Source of the DNA: Theocolax elegans
Taxonomy: Eukaryota; Arthropoda; Insecta; Hymenoptera; Cerocephalidae
Assembly: GCA_026168455.1 (NCBI GenBank)
Contig: CM047426.1
Span: 58,377,812-58,441,811 of the forward strand
DNA length: 64,000 nucleotides
Direction of reading: 5' to 3'
The notes below the pieces were generated by a model. The model made no database searches. It was not told where the DNA came from and worked only from the letters and a program-made list of their open reading frames with translations. The number at the start of each line of letters is the position of its first letter. Within the stretch, counting starts at the first letter, position 1. Below are positions 23,301 through 34,378 of this stretch, piece by piece. A program made the position numbers and the translations under genes.

Positions 23301-23641
23301 AGAAATGTCACGTACAGTATCTCAAACCGTATTTATCCGAAGATCACGGGGATGAGTACGGAGAAGTAGACGACATCGAGATCGGTCAACCTACGCTGGA
23401 AGAGGAACCTGATAATACGGTCCCTGCGAGCGAAGACGTCTCGAACGGCGAGAGGCAAGCGAGCGAAGTTCCATGCGAGGAACATGACGGTAATCCGACC
23501 GAAAACGCGTTCCCTATAAAACGAGGTAGAGGTAGGCCACGCAAACACGCTAGGGTCGTTGCGATACCGCGAAACCGAGCGAATGTTGTCTATAATGTAA
23601 GTCACCGTGGACAAGTTAAACGTGGTAGAGGTCGACCGTGA
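20312..23641 (+). pseudogene. Gypsy-1 pol, broken
   Basis: Order protease, reverse transcriptase, RNase H, integrase. The protease site reads ALFDPGASTTV (D-P-G rather than D-T/S-G). RT pieces 20902-21522 contain FCIDFRKVNA, QFTRMPFGLANA and YSYLDDIIVV. RNase H spans about 21565-22080 (TDASDTGIGAVL, VITDHSSLRWL). Integrase shows the zinc-binding AGHLGREKTF...YYWPRYY and SDNGTEF, but at the catalytic Glu position the sequence is ANPVKRANRTL, with Lys. The C-terminus ends in two GRGRPRK-like AT-hook repeats (from ~23520). At least six frameshifts or stops break it (for example 20942, 21520, 21796, 22531, 22901). Confidence 0.8.
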
Positions 23642-24034
23642 GGTATGACAAAGCGATAGGTAGTTAAGTTAAGCTAATGGAATTCACTCGGAGCTTGCAA
23701 TGAGCCCCAGACACTCAAGCTCCTCAACGGTATCACCACGACCGTGGACCAGGCCATGAAGGGTGACTTGGAGGAGTGACGTCGGTGGCAGGAGGACCTA
23801 GATGCGGTGATCATCGAGGCACGATTCCGGCAGGTCCACCGCCGTCCAGGGTCGGGGCTGAATAGCGACCCAGGGAGCCGGCGGTCCGGCTCCCCAACCA
23901 GCTCCATACAATTTTTCTACTCCCAATGTAGTTCTTTTGAGTGAGTTCATTCTTTGTCATACCCGAGTCGTTATATCCTATCCTACATTCGTATTTCTGG
24001 TACAGATACCACATACCCGGTATGCGGAATCTGG
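23642..24034 (+). other. Gypsy-1 3' internal region
   Basis: GC-richer stretch between pol and the 3' LTR with no recognisable env-like frame. Ends in the polypurine tract. Confidence 0.45.
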
Positions 24035-24042
24035 CAGGGGGA
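24035..24042 (+). promoter_or_regulatory. Gypsy-1 polypurine tract
   Basis: Purine run AGGGGGA just before the 3' LTR; expected start site for plus-strand DNA synthesis. Confidence 0.6.
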
Positions 24043-25062
24043 TGTAATGGTAAGTGATATTCACTCACCATTATACGAATTCGGTAAGTAAACACGAGCG
24101 CTATATATAGATATAGATATAGCCAACGACTCGAACGGCCGATGCCCGCGCAACGAAAATCGGCAATTCGTGAGGGAACGTTTGCACGCGCAGGTCGACC
24201 GGTGCAAGAGAAAGATCGCGACGACACGTGTGTTTAAACGTCCCGGTTTACGTAGTTGTTTATCCACGAGTTTTTTCGTGTGGTTTTTTAACTGTGTTGG
24301 TTTGGTGTACGCACGACGCGGATTGATCGGCGGTCGAGGAACTATCCGGTCGACATATCAATCGTAAGCGATAGAGCGAGTGAGAGAAAGAAAGAAAGCT
24401 GTCCATTCTTGGTGGTTTCTCTGCGATTCGAGGATAATTAAAAGTAAGTGGTATCACTTCTCGGACGAGCGATAATTATCGCGTATTAATTTTAAAGTGA
24501 TCGTTCGTATTTTTATGAGAGTTAGTTCGCGTACCCCTTTCCCCTCTCGCGTTGAGCCGACGTTTACGACTCAACCTTTGTGCGTGTGTTGACCTCAAAC
24601 GATAATTGTTTTTTTGTGTTTAGTTGTTATTACATTTCATATAATAAATCTGTTAATATTTAATTGCACATCAAATCGTATTGATTTACAAATCGAAAAC
24701 CGACGCATATAGTTTTTCCTCCGTTATCCCACTAGTCATATGTAAGTATACGGACTCTCGCGAACTCGCATATAATTTTCTTTCCACGGTCCATTTCAGG
24801 AAAGATTATTATTTTTACCTGTCGATGTTGGAAATCGAAGTACGATTTCCAAGCAACTTTAACGGCAAGTGTGCCGACAGGTAACCGCAGCCGCTACGCG
24901 GGAAATATTTGTATACATCATATATATAGTTCTATATTTTGTTTAACCATCGAGTACGAGATACCTAGTCGGCGATACTAGTCAGGCTTGTACGCCACGA
25001 ACTATATGGTTATAAGACGGGCAACTCGATGTTTTTACCCCTGGGCCAAGCACACCGTTACA
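24043..25062 (+). repeat. Gypsy-1 3' LTR (1020 bp)
   Basis: Starts TGTAATGG, ends CCGTTACA, followed by ATAA. Its first ~305 bp match 1406-1710. No coding content. Confidence 0.88.
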
Positions 25063-25503
25063 ATAAATAAACTTTAATTAAATGAATTACATGAACTTTT
25101 AAATGCAAAACGCACTTTTGCATTTAATATTAATAATAAAAGAATTTTTTATAGTTTGTTTTTTATTTGCCGTGTAATTACGTTTTTGGATCGTCGGCAA
25201 ATTTAATATAGTTTATATAGGTTATAAAGAAATTGTTTAAATAATTGAATTATTAATTTTAATTATTACTATAATATTTCTTTACCATCAAATTACAATA
25301 TAATGTAATATTCAAAAAATTATTTTTTAAAAACTATTTAGTAAAATAATTTATAGTACTAGTAATTAAATAAATATTACAATTATATAATTTGTTGGGA
25401 TAAATCCGTAATAATTAATAAAAGAATGATCATTTTTACTATTTATATCAATAACAATTTTTGTTATTCTCAATAATTAATTCTAATCTTATTATTTACA
25501 TTA
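25063..25503. other. AT-rich spacer
   Basis: Very AT-rich; no gene seen. Contains the right ATAA duplication of Gypsy-1 at 25063-25066. Confidence 0.5.
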
Positions 25504-27364
25504 GAGGCATTCCATGTGAAATCGGCAGATGAAAATTTTAAAATTATTGACATTCTGCTAAACAACTCCTCTTTGAACCTAGAATATGTAAAAAAAATTT
25601 TTAGATGCTTTACTTGGATAGGAAAAAAGGATAGGAAAATTTTAATTATAACCATTAATTGAATATTACTTTTACTGCACTTTTACTGACCTTAAGTGAC
25701 TAAAATGTCATATATATTGATTTTTGACATTGTTCGACACAATTGATGTTACTGAAAAAAATCACAGATACATCTAATTACATGTACTTTGTATGTACCA
25801 AACCGCTTAGTGGCATAATTAATAGGATAAAAGATATACACATGTTCTGTAAAGCTAACTGCAAAAAAAAAAGTTCAACATGAGTGTCAATTGCCGATGA
25901 ACATGAAATTTTTTAATTCAAGATAATTAATAATTTTAAATATATTGGTAGATTCTACTTTTCATTTGCAACAAAAAATATCTCTATAAATTTTCTCCTG
26001 AGATTAATAGTTTTAGAGAAAAAATTTTATATTGAAATATGATACGAATATTCGAGTGAATATCTTTATACGAATTTTTTTATTATACCAATAGTTTTAT
26101 GAAATTTTTTCTCTAAAACTATTACTCTCAGGAGAAAATTTATAAAGTAATCTGTTGTTGCAAATGAAAAGCAGAATCTACCAGTATTTTAAAAATTATT
26201 AATTATCTTGAATGAAAAATGTTCATGTTCATCGGCAACTGACACCCATGTTGAACTTTTTTATTTTTGCTGTTAACTTTACAGAAAAAAGTGTATATCT
26301 TTAATCCTATTAATTATACCCCTAAGCAGTTTGGTACACACAAAGTATATGTAATTAGATGTATCTGTGATTTTTTTTTCAATAATATCAATTCTGCCGA
26401 ACAATGTCAAATATTAAACTATATGATTTTTTAGTGACTGAAGGTCAGTAAAAGTGCTGTAATATTCAATTAATGGTTATAATTAAAATTTTATTAAAAT
26501 CTTGATGTAATTTCCAGTTTTAAAGGTGTGTAATACAGAAAAAATTTTTAGATACTAGAATTTATTTGTTCATAAGTTATTCTAACCTCAAAAAGTGAAT
26601 TTTTCTAAGTTTTTTTCAACACCAGCTGGGTTTACCACTACTTAACTCAAAATCTATCAACTTTTACTATAGAACATTATATGTAACATTTGTTGCTAAT
26701 TGTGTCTGGAATTTATTCAACTCAAAAAAAGTGCAAGTATGCCACAATTGATTTTTGTATCCAAAAGTCTAAAAGAAAGCTTGGAGCAATACCTTTCTGT
26801 ATAATTCTGCAAAAAGTTATGATAATTTAACAAAAGAGAAAAAATTCACAAAAATTAACATGGTTATTTTCATTTAAATTTTTTAAAAAATTTCGTGTTT
26901 TTTAAAATTATCATAACTTTTTACAGAATTAGAGGCCATAAAAATGCTACAGACCATTTGAAAGGTATTGCTCCAAGCTTTCTTTTAGACTTTTGGATAA
27001 AAAAATCAATTGTGGCATACTTGCACTTTTTTTAAGTTGAATATTGACATGTAGTTTATATAACATTCACCTTGAAATTAGAAATTCTATTCTAGAAGAA
27101 TAAATTCCAGACACAATTAGCAACGAATGTTACATATAATGTTCTATAGTAGAAGTTGATAGATTTTGAGTTAAATAGTGGTAAACCCAGCTGGTGTTGA
27201 AAAAAACTTGGAAAAATCCACTTTTTGAGGTTAGAATAACTTTTGAGCAAATAGATTCCAGTACCTAAAAATTTTTTCTGTATTCTGAAAAAAATTTGCA
27301 ATGTGTACCCAAAATTTGGAGCATTTTAAAATTTTGATCGGACCACTTCGTGTGGAATATCCCA
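25504..27364. mobile_element. ~1.9-kb composite snap-back element
   Basis: Outer ends are inverted: GGCATTCCATGTGAAATCGG near 25506 and CCACTTCGTGTGGAATATCC near 27345, each next to an AAAATTTTAAAAT block. Inside are two independent palindromes in series: arms about 25625-26038 and 26095-26500, then arms about 26537-26870 and 26900-27290 (for example CCACAATTGATTTTT near 26742 and its inverse near 27010). No transposase frame. The target duplication may be TA but is not certain. Confidence 0.65.
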
Positions 27365-27600
27365 TATATATATATATATATATCTCCCCATTAAAAAATC
27401 TCACTGGAGATCTCAAATCAAATCCCAGGTAAGATTTCATACCAAAAGCTCATTTCAGCAATTTTTCGTTCATTACACGTTTTAAACCTTCTTCTGTCGA
27501 TTGATAACTTTTTTTAAAGCATTAAAACTTTGAAAAACAAAGTTCAACTTTTCAAACATTTTCGAAATTTCAATGAAAAAAAAAACAGCTTCAGCCTGAA
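27365..27600. other. Spacer with short TA run
   Basis: A (TA)n run at 27366-27383, then AT-rich sequence with no gene. Confidence 0.5.
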
Positions 27601-27619
27601 TTTGAACCGGGACCACGCT

Positions 27620-27825
27620 CTCACTCTCGCACTCTATCACTTTCTCTCATTCCCTCTCTCTCTCTATCTTTCATTTTTACTCGCACTCTATCACTCTCTC
27701 CCTCATTCTCTCTCTCGCTCTCTATCTCTCATTCTCTGTCTCTATCTCTCACTATCTCTCATTCCCTCTCTCTCTCATTCTCTCTCACTCTCTCTGTAAC
27801 TCATTCTCACTCACTCTCTCTTAAT
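27620..27825 (+). repeat. TC-rich microsatellite
   Basis: Degenerate (TC)n/(TCTA)n with CACTC interruptions. The open frame across it encodes only Leu/Ser/His repeats and is not a gene. It borders the 5' side of a truncated non-LTR element. Confidence 0.8.
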
Positions 27826-28162
27826 ATTTTATATTTTATATTTTATATTTTATTTTGTATTTTATATTGTTATTGTTATGTTTACTTTACTGGTTTTATT
27901 TTTTTATTGTTATTATATTATTATTCTATTTTTTGGTTATTATTGTTACTTATTTATTTAGTTGTCTATTTATATGTTTATCTGTGTATGTATGATCTCA
28001 TTTTACTTTGTTATCTGTTCTCTAGCGTGACGAGTGTTTTGTTTTGATTACTTTTGTATTAACGCTGTATTTTATTTTATTTTAGTTTATTTGTTACTGC
28101 GCAGATTATATTCATAATATGTATACGGGGATCTTTCCCCGAAATACCAAATAAAGATTCTA
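27826..28162 (+). mobile_element. Non-LTR retrotransposon F: 3' end only
   Basis: AT-rich 3' untranslated region ending ACGGGGATCTTTCCCCG (hairpin), AATAAAG and then TCTATCTATCTC. The same terminal signature closes elements B, C and E. 5'-truncated with no coding sequence left. Confidence 0.65.
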
Positions 28163-28215
28163 TCTATCTCATTCTCTCTCTCTCTCACTATCTCTCATTC
28201 TCTCTCTCTCTCTCA

Positions 28216-28306
<91 letters not shown>

Positions 28307-28308
28307 AT

Positions 28309-28396
<88 letters not shown>

Positions 28397-28483
28397 TTAC
28401 TCTCTCCCTCTCACAGTCCCTCATTCTTACTCGCACTCACTCTCGCACTCTATCACGCTCTCTCTCTCTCTCTCTAGCGGGAG
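28163..28483 (+). repeat. TC microsatellite between elements F and A
   Basis: Long (TC)n runs broken by ACTATCTCTCAT. Confidence 0.85.
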
Positions 28484-28607
28484 AGAAGGCGGGAGATAAG
28501 GCGGGGCCGATGGTATCCCGCAGAGCGTAATTGTAAAGGCCCTACCAGTTATAGGTGACTACCTTGTCTGACTGTTTAACTCCTCGCTCACTAGCGGGGT
28601 TTCTCCG

Positions 28608-29941
28608 ATGCTGTGGCAGAGAGCTCACATTTTGCCACTAAAGAAGTGCAAAACACCATCTTCTGTTACTGATTTTAGACCAATTGCACTTTTGAGCTTT
28701 CTGTCAAAGGTATTGAAAAAGATCACCCTGGAGCAGTTGCGTGAATATACAGACAGAAACTTTCTTTCGGACTCATTACAGACTGGTTTCAGACCTTACA
28801 GCTCAACGGAGACAGCCTTGTTGAGGTTAACTGAGGATATTAGGGTCGGGATCGATAATAAATTGGTGACTCTACTCTTGCTGTTTGACTTCAGCAAGGC
28901 CTTTGACACAATCTCTCCTACTAGATTACTTCTTCAACTGAAACAGATGGGTTTTTCCAGGTCTGCCCTTTTGTGGATAAACTCTTATTTCTCAAGCCAT
29001 CAGCAGGCGGTTATCTCATCTGATAACATTTCTCCCTGGATTGCAACCAATTCAGGAGTACCACAGGGGTCAGTCCTGGGACCGTTTCTGTTTTGTTTAT
29101 ACATTAGTGACTTACGCGAGTTGCTGGTTTCTGCGGGGGTCAAATATATTTTGTACGCAGATGATCTGCAGACTTATATTCAGGTTCCTTATCATGACAT
29201 TGATGGGGGGATAGCGAGGCTTCAGAGGGTCGCTCAAGCAATTTTATTTGGATGTCGCAAATATTGTGCGAAATTTTACAAGGAAGACAAGCCATGCTTT
29301 GAGCTGGATGATGGTGTGCGCATCCCTTTCGTGGATAGTGTTCTGAGTCTTGGAGTAATTCTAGACTCTCAGCTTACTTGGAAAAATCATTTGGATAGCG
29401 TTGCGTAGAAGGTTAATAAGACTTTATATAGTCTGCGTTTTTTAGAAAATACATTAACGAAACCCTTCGTAAACGACTTGCTGAGTCCTTGTTGTTCCCC
29501 CATCTGGATTATTGTTCTGTGGTTGTTCTGGACGCCTCGCAGGAATTACGTAACAGAGTACAGGTGATACAGAATTCCTTTGTACGCTATGTGTGTGGTG
29601 TGAGGAGGGATGATCATGTGACCCCTCACAGAGTCTCCCTGTCATGGCTGCATTCAGATTCTAGAAGACAATATTTTATGGCTGTGCTAATGTACAAACT
29701 GATACGTATGCGTGTTCCACTGTATCTGGAGAGTTTATTCTCCAGATATGTTCCTAGGGGCACTGAGAGGGGTCCACTGAGGGAACTTACGCCTCCCTTG
29801 ATGCGCACTGAAGCTGGAAAGCGATCTTTCCGGGTTCAGGGGGCGCATTTATGGAACTCACTGCCGGCAGAGATCAGAAACTTATCGTCACTGAGGGGCT
29901 TTAAGATATCTGTCCGGAGGTACCTCCTGGAACTAGAATAG
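28608..29941 (+). pseudogene. Element A ORF2: reverse transcriptase remnant
   Basis: RT domain of CR1/Jockey type with DFRPIALLSFLSKVLKK, LLLFDFSKAFDTISP, NSGVPQGSVLGPFLF and the active site YILYADDLQTY. The endonuclease half is missing. The frame stops at 29406-29408 and resumes in another frame from about 29489 (thumb and C-terminal region, MLFPHLDYCSVV, ending 29941). The active-site motifs are intact, but truncation and frameshift make it dead. Confidence 0.8.
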
Positions 29942-30384
29942 CGTGATCATTATTTATTTATATTATTTATTTATTTATTCATTTATTTATTTATTTATTC
30001 ATATCCATCCATGATCTTGTATTTATTGTATGACGGTATTTTATTTTATTTTATTTTATTTTTATTTGTATCGTCCCATGTTCACTGTTTGCGAGAGTGA
30101 ATGTATTTAAGCGATGATTGGTGATGGATGGCTGCACGAATTTAAGTATGTTTGAATTATATTCTTATCATCTGACTGATGGATGTATACGACCGAAGAT
30201 TTATTTGTATTATATTTTATTTTATTATAATGACTTACTGTGATATTCACTGTATTAACCTAAAGCTGTGATATTACTTATTTGACCTAAAGCTAATGAC
30301 TGTGATATCAATGTGCAATGAGCAATGTTTTTATATACATGATTATTTTAAACATAATGTATTTTATTTTTTGTAATGTACAAA

Positions 30385-30385
<1 letters not shown>
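29942..30385 (+). other. Element A 3' untranslated region
   Basis: ATTT-rich repeats and AT-rich sequence, no gene. Confidence 0.55.
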
Positions 30386-30387
<2 letters not shown>

Positions 30388-30429
<42 letters not shown>

Positions 30430-30437
30430 CTCTCTCT
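30388..30437 (+). repeat. (TCTA)n then (TC)n microsatellite
   Basis: About eleven TCTA/ATCT units then TCTCTCTCTC, at the junction of elements A and B. Confidence 0.9.
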
Positions 30438-31802
30438 GAACTTTCAAAAATTTTGGAGAGAGTTGTGCACAATCAATTGTCCAAATACTTAGAAGAAAAT
30501 CAAATCCTAATTGATAGGCAAGCAGGGTTCCGAAAGGGACACAGCACCCAGACAGCACTTCTGGGAGTTCTAGATGACATTAGGAGAGCCATAGATGATA
30601 GAAAGATCATGATCTTAATCCTGTTCGACTTCTCCTAGGCCTTCGACACTGTCCCGTATGACAGGGTTATTCAGAAACTGTGTGAGATTGGTTGCTCTGA
30701 TACTGTTCTAACCTGGTTTTATCGGTATCTTGTGGGCCGCATGCAGGCCGTGAACGGGGAAAATGGCGAGCTATCGGACTGGCTCGTGATAAATGCGGGA
30801 GTGCTCCAGGACAGTGTTCTTGGCCCCATACTCTTTTCAATTTTTATAAATGATCTGCCGAAAGTTCTCACGTATAGCAACTATTTGCCGATGATGCCCA
30901 GGTCTACCATTCGTTTCTTCCGACAGATTTCGAAGTAGGTGTTCAGTGTATAACACAGGATGCCAATGCAATAGCGGCATGGGCGCGAGCGAATGGACTT
31001 AAACTGAATGTCGGGAAAACTTATGATTCTGGGTAGTCAGGCTTTTTTATTGCGTATCGACCTGAACACTGCCTCGAGGGTCAAACTGGGTACGGAATGA
31101 TTGAGCTATGAAAATGAGGTAAAATCACTTGGGGTAGTAATTACCCCCTCTCTAGAGTGGACAAAGCAGGTGTTATCTATTTCAAGACGTGTTCATGGGG
31201 TTCGACACTCTTTGAGATATTATAGGAAGGCACTGTCGCGTGAGCGCAGGAAGAGTCTGGTAGAAACACTTGTTTTCCCACACTTTAATTATGCCTGTGC
31301 GGTCTACAACGATGTCGATTAGACCAGGAACCTAAAGTTGCAGAGATTGTTAAATGCGTGTGTTCGGTTTGTGTGGGGGGATGTGGCGAGACGAGAACAC
31401 GTTACACCGTATAGGTTAGGTCTCAGGTGGCTATCGGTTGAGTCCAAACGTTCATACCTCATCAGCGCCCTTGCATATAACGTCATCACTCACAAATCTC
31501 GCACCTATCTCGCGAATCATTTCATAAAATTAAATACGCCATATCATAACCCCCGCACTTCCTCTCGTCACCCATTGAAATCATTGAACTATCATCCTCC
31601 TCGAACAGAAGCGCTAAATAGGTCCTGTATCATCACTGCATCTAAAATCATTAACAGTCTTCCATTTAGTACATTCGATATATCATCCATTGATCATTTC
31701 AAAAATTCATTGTTTAATTATTTGTTTGGGCTTGACCAGGCTGCCTGGTCCGATAGAACAAAGAACGAGGGGCTAACGGTGCCACAGGTCCCTCACCTCT
31801 AA
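30438..31802 (+). pseudogene. Element B ORF2: RT remnant
   Basis: Contains ELSKILERVVHNQLSKYL, RQAGFRKGHSTQTALL and FDFS followed by a TAG (30637-30639) before AFD. The GVPQGSVLGP motif is altered to GVLQDSVLGP, and the catalytic DD box is lost to a frameshift after LTYSNYLP. The C-terminal part, from SRRVHGVRHSLRYYRKALS, ends at 31802. No endonuclease. Confidence 0.8.
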
Positions 31803-32036
31803 AGTGCTCTAGGTTAGGTGCGAGTGTTATAAACATATATCGTCGTTGTCTGTTTTATTTGTTATTTATTTAATTTATTTTTATACTGTATATTTTATAT
31901 TATTGTTTTTTGTTTATATTTTATATTTTAAATATTGTTATTTTGTTTCATTTTGTAAAAGCGTCGTTGTGTACACTTAAAGTGCCTACGGGGTATCTAC
32001 CCCAAAGGCCCAATAAAGTTTCATCAATCATTCGAT
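30438..32036 (+). mobile_element. Non-LTR retrotransposon B (5'-truncated)
   Basis: Same family as C and E by protein similarity. Begins in mid RT, ends with ACGGGGTATCTACCCC, CCCAATAAAG and TC microsatellite. Confidence 0.75.
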
Positions 32037-32192
32037 CATCTCTCTCTCTCATTCTCTCTCTTATTCTCTTTCTCTCATTCTTTCTCTTTCATTCACTCTC
32101 TCTCTCTTATTCTCTTTCTCTCATTCTTTCTCTTTCATTCACTCTCTCTCTCTCCCATTCTCTCTATCTCTCATTCTCTCTCTCTCTCTCTG
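32037..32192 (+). repeat. TC-rich microsatellite between B and C
   Basis: (TC)n with TCATTC interruptions. Confidence 0.85.
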
Positions 32193-32817
32193 CGCACTCT
32201 GAACCTGTTTTCTCGAATACGCCGGAGTTCATGGTTCTGTGTTTAACAGGTAAAACCGTATCATTAGTGTTAGCAGTGGTATACCGCAGGCCTTCAGCGG
32301 CATACCCAACAGAATTCTTTGACGTTTTGTCGGACATTCTTCCGCGTTATAAGCATGTCATAGTCACTGGTGATTTCAACATTGACATGAATTCTACCAG
32401 TGCTATGGCAATTAAATTTAGGGGTAACTTATTGGCACTGGGTCTATCACTCATCCAGTCAGAACCAACTCATCATGCAATGACATCGAGTGGTCCTTCT
32501 CATACATGGTTAGATCTTTTTCTTATTCGTGAACCATTACCTGATTATGATTACATTAAAACGTCAGCTCCTTCCGCAGCAGGGCATGATGCTATAAATA
32601 TTATCCTTCGGATTACGAATGCACAGACAGAAGTTAAGAAAGTTGGAAAACTTAATTTGGGGGAGATCAACCTTCATACTCTCGCGACTACATTCAACTC
32701 ATATATCGATTCCTATTGATTGCAATTAATCAGTCATCCTTGGCCCGACCAATCTGTTCCTATGGATTTGTTCTCAATTAATCCTCAGTCTGGTGCGTTC
32801 TCACAACGGGCTCCATC

Positions 32818-32920
32818 CAGAGTGACCAGTTGGCGATTTTTTTTCCTTTTCTCTCTTACTTATATTGATGTTTATTAAGCAAGAGCAACAAAGAGAAAAA
32901 ATCGCCATCTGGCAACCCTG
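32818..32920. mobile_element. 103-bp hAT-like MITE
   Basis: Ends CAGAGTGACCAGTTGGCG and CGCCATCTGGCAACCCTG are inverted near-copies, and GCTCCATC is duplicated exactly on both sides (32810-32817 and 32921-32928). An 8-bp duplication with CAG-type ends fits hAT. Inserted in element C. Confidence 0.85.
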
Positions 32921-34378
32921 GCTCCATCAACAACAATTATCCACACCATCTCATCTACATTGTCATACATTTGTAAAGCCATTCTTCACACGTTCAACAC
33001 GTTAGCTCCATTAAAAGTTCACACTATAAAAAGTAAGCATAAGCCATGGATTTCCCGGGATATTAAGATAAATATTAGGGACAGAAATGCGGCTTTCAGC
33101 AGATTTCGAGCTACGGGGTCGAGTGAGGATTATAACATTTATAAAGATCTTCGTAATCGTGTCTCGAACGCTGTTAGCTCGAGTAAATTTCATTATCTGG
33201 CTAAAAAACTTGATAATATGAATGATCCTAGGAAGTCCTGGAAATGTTTCAAAAACATGGGTCTCAGCACTAAGTCAAATCCGTCACCACTCAAATTTTT
33301 CACGTCTCATCAGTTGAACCGTCACTTTGCATCTGTCTCGAGCCATGTCCAACCGCTTACCATTCAATCATTTTCAACTATATCTTGTAGTTCGTGTCCG
33401 ATGTCACCCTCATCCCCATCATTTCATTTCTCTACTGTTACCGTGAGAGCAATTCAGTATGCAATTCGGGGGGCGTCTTCGAGGACAGTGGGAATTGATG
33501 GTATATCTGTAGAAATGTTAAAGCTGTTGGAGCCTCAGTTAACACTGCGCCTTGTGGGTCTTTTTAATGATATGCTTTCGTCTGGGTATTTTCCTGATTG
33601 CTGGAAAAAGATTCTTTTATTTCCATTGGCGAAGTCGAGCAGGGTCGAATCGTGTTCCGATATTAGGCCGATTGCGAAGCTTTGCGAGCTTTCAAAGGTT
33701 TTGGAGAGACTGGTGCACAACCAGCTTTCTAACTACCTAGAAGAGAATCATATTCTTACCGACAGACGGGCAGGATTTCGCAGAGGTCATAGTACCCAAA
33801 CAGCACTCTTGGGTGCTGTTGATGATGTTAGGAGAGCCATTGACGCCAGAAAGATCACGATTCTTATACTGTTCGATTTCTCTAAAGCCTTTAATATGGT
33901 ACCTCATGACAAACTGATCCAAAAACTGAGTGAAATTGGTTGCTCTGATAATGTGCTGACCTGGTTTTATCGATATCTTGTGGGTCGCATGCATGCAGTG
34001 GAGAGTGAGTCTGGTGAGCTATCTGATTGGCTCGAGGTTAATGCAGGGCAGTGTTCTTGGTCCGGTATTGTTTTATATTTTTATAAACGATCTGCCTAAA
34101 GTTCTTACTCATAATGATTATATGCTATTTGCCGATGACGCCCAGGTCTCTCATTCGTTTTTTCCGGCAGATTTTGAAGCAGGGGTGCAACGTATCACTC
34201 AAGATGCTAATGCGATAGCCCGATGGGCTTACACTAATGGACTTAAGCTAAATGTAAAAAAAACGAAGGTTATGATTCTGGGTAGTCAGGCATTTCTGTC
34301 GCGTATTGATTTGAACACTGCCCCGAAGGTTGGTCTGGGAACGGAATTCTTGAGTTATGAATGTGAGGTTAAATCGCT

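Larger units (their letters stand above)
1406..25062 (+). mobile_element. Gypsy-1: Ty3/Gypsy LTR retrotransposon, heavily nested
   Basis: The element runs from a 5' LTR start at 1406 (TGTAATGG) to the 3' LTR end at 25062 (CCGTTACA), with ATAA on both sides (1402-1405 and 25063-25066) as the target duplication. Order: broken 5' LTR, primer site, leader, degenerate gag, degenerate pol, purine tract, 3' LTR. About 14.3 kb of the span is a later TIR-bounded insertion inside the 5' LTR and ~1 kb is a foldback element in the leader. The shared first ~305 bp of the two LTRs differ at roughly a dozen positions. With the many frameshifts in gag-pol, this marks an old, dead copy. Confidence 0.88.
28484..30385 (+). 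mobile_element. Non-LTR retrotransposon A (5'-truncated)
   Basis: Starts abruptly at the end of a TC microsatellite, carries an RT frame and an AT-rich 3' region, and ends at the (TCTA)n array at 30388. It differs from B, C and E in protein sequence, so it is another family of the same type. Confidence 0.7.

Noticed and set aside
27530..27799. 89-codon open frame of Leu/Ser/His repeats
   Set aside because: It is translation of a TC microsatellite, not a protein gene.
30388..30437. CRISPR-like array
   Set aside because: Simple TCTA microsatellite without unique spacers; the same holds for the other regular repeats in the window, and the genome is eukaryotic.
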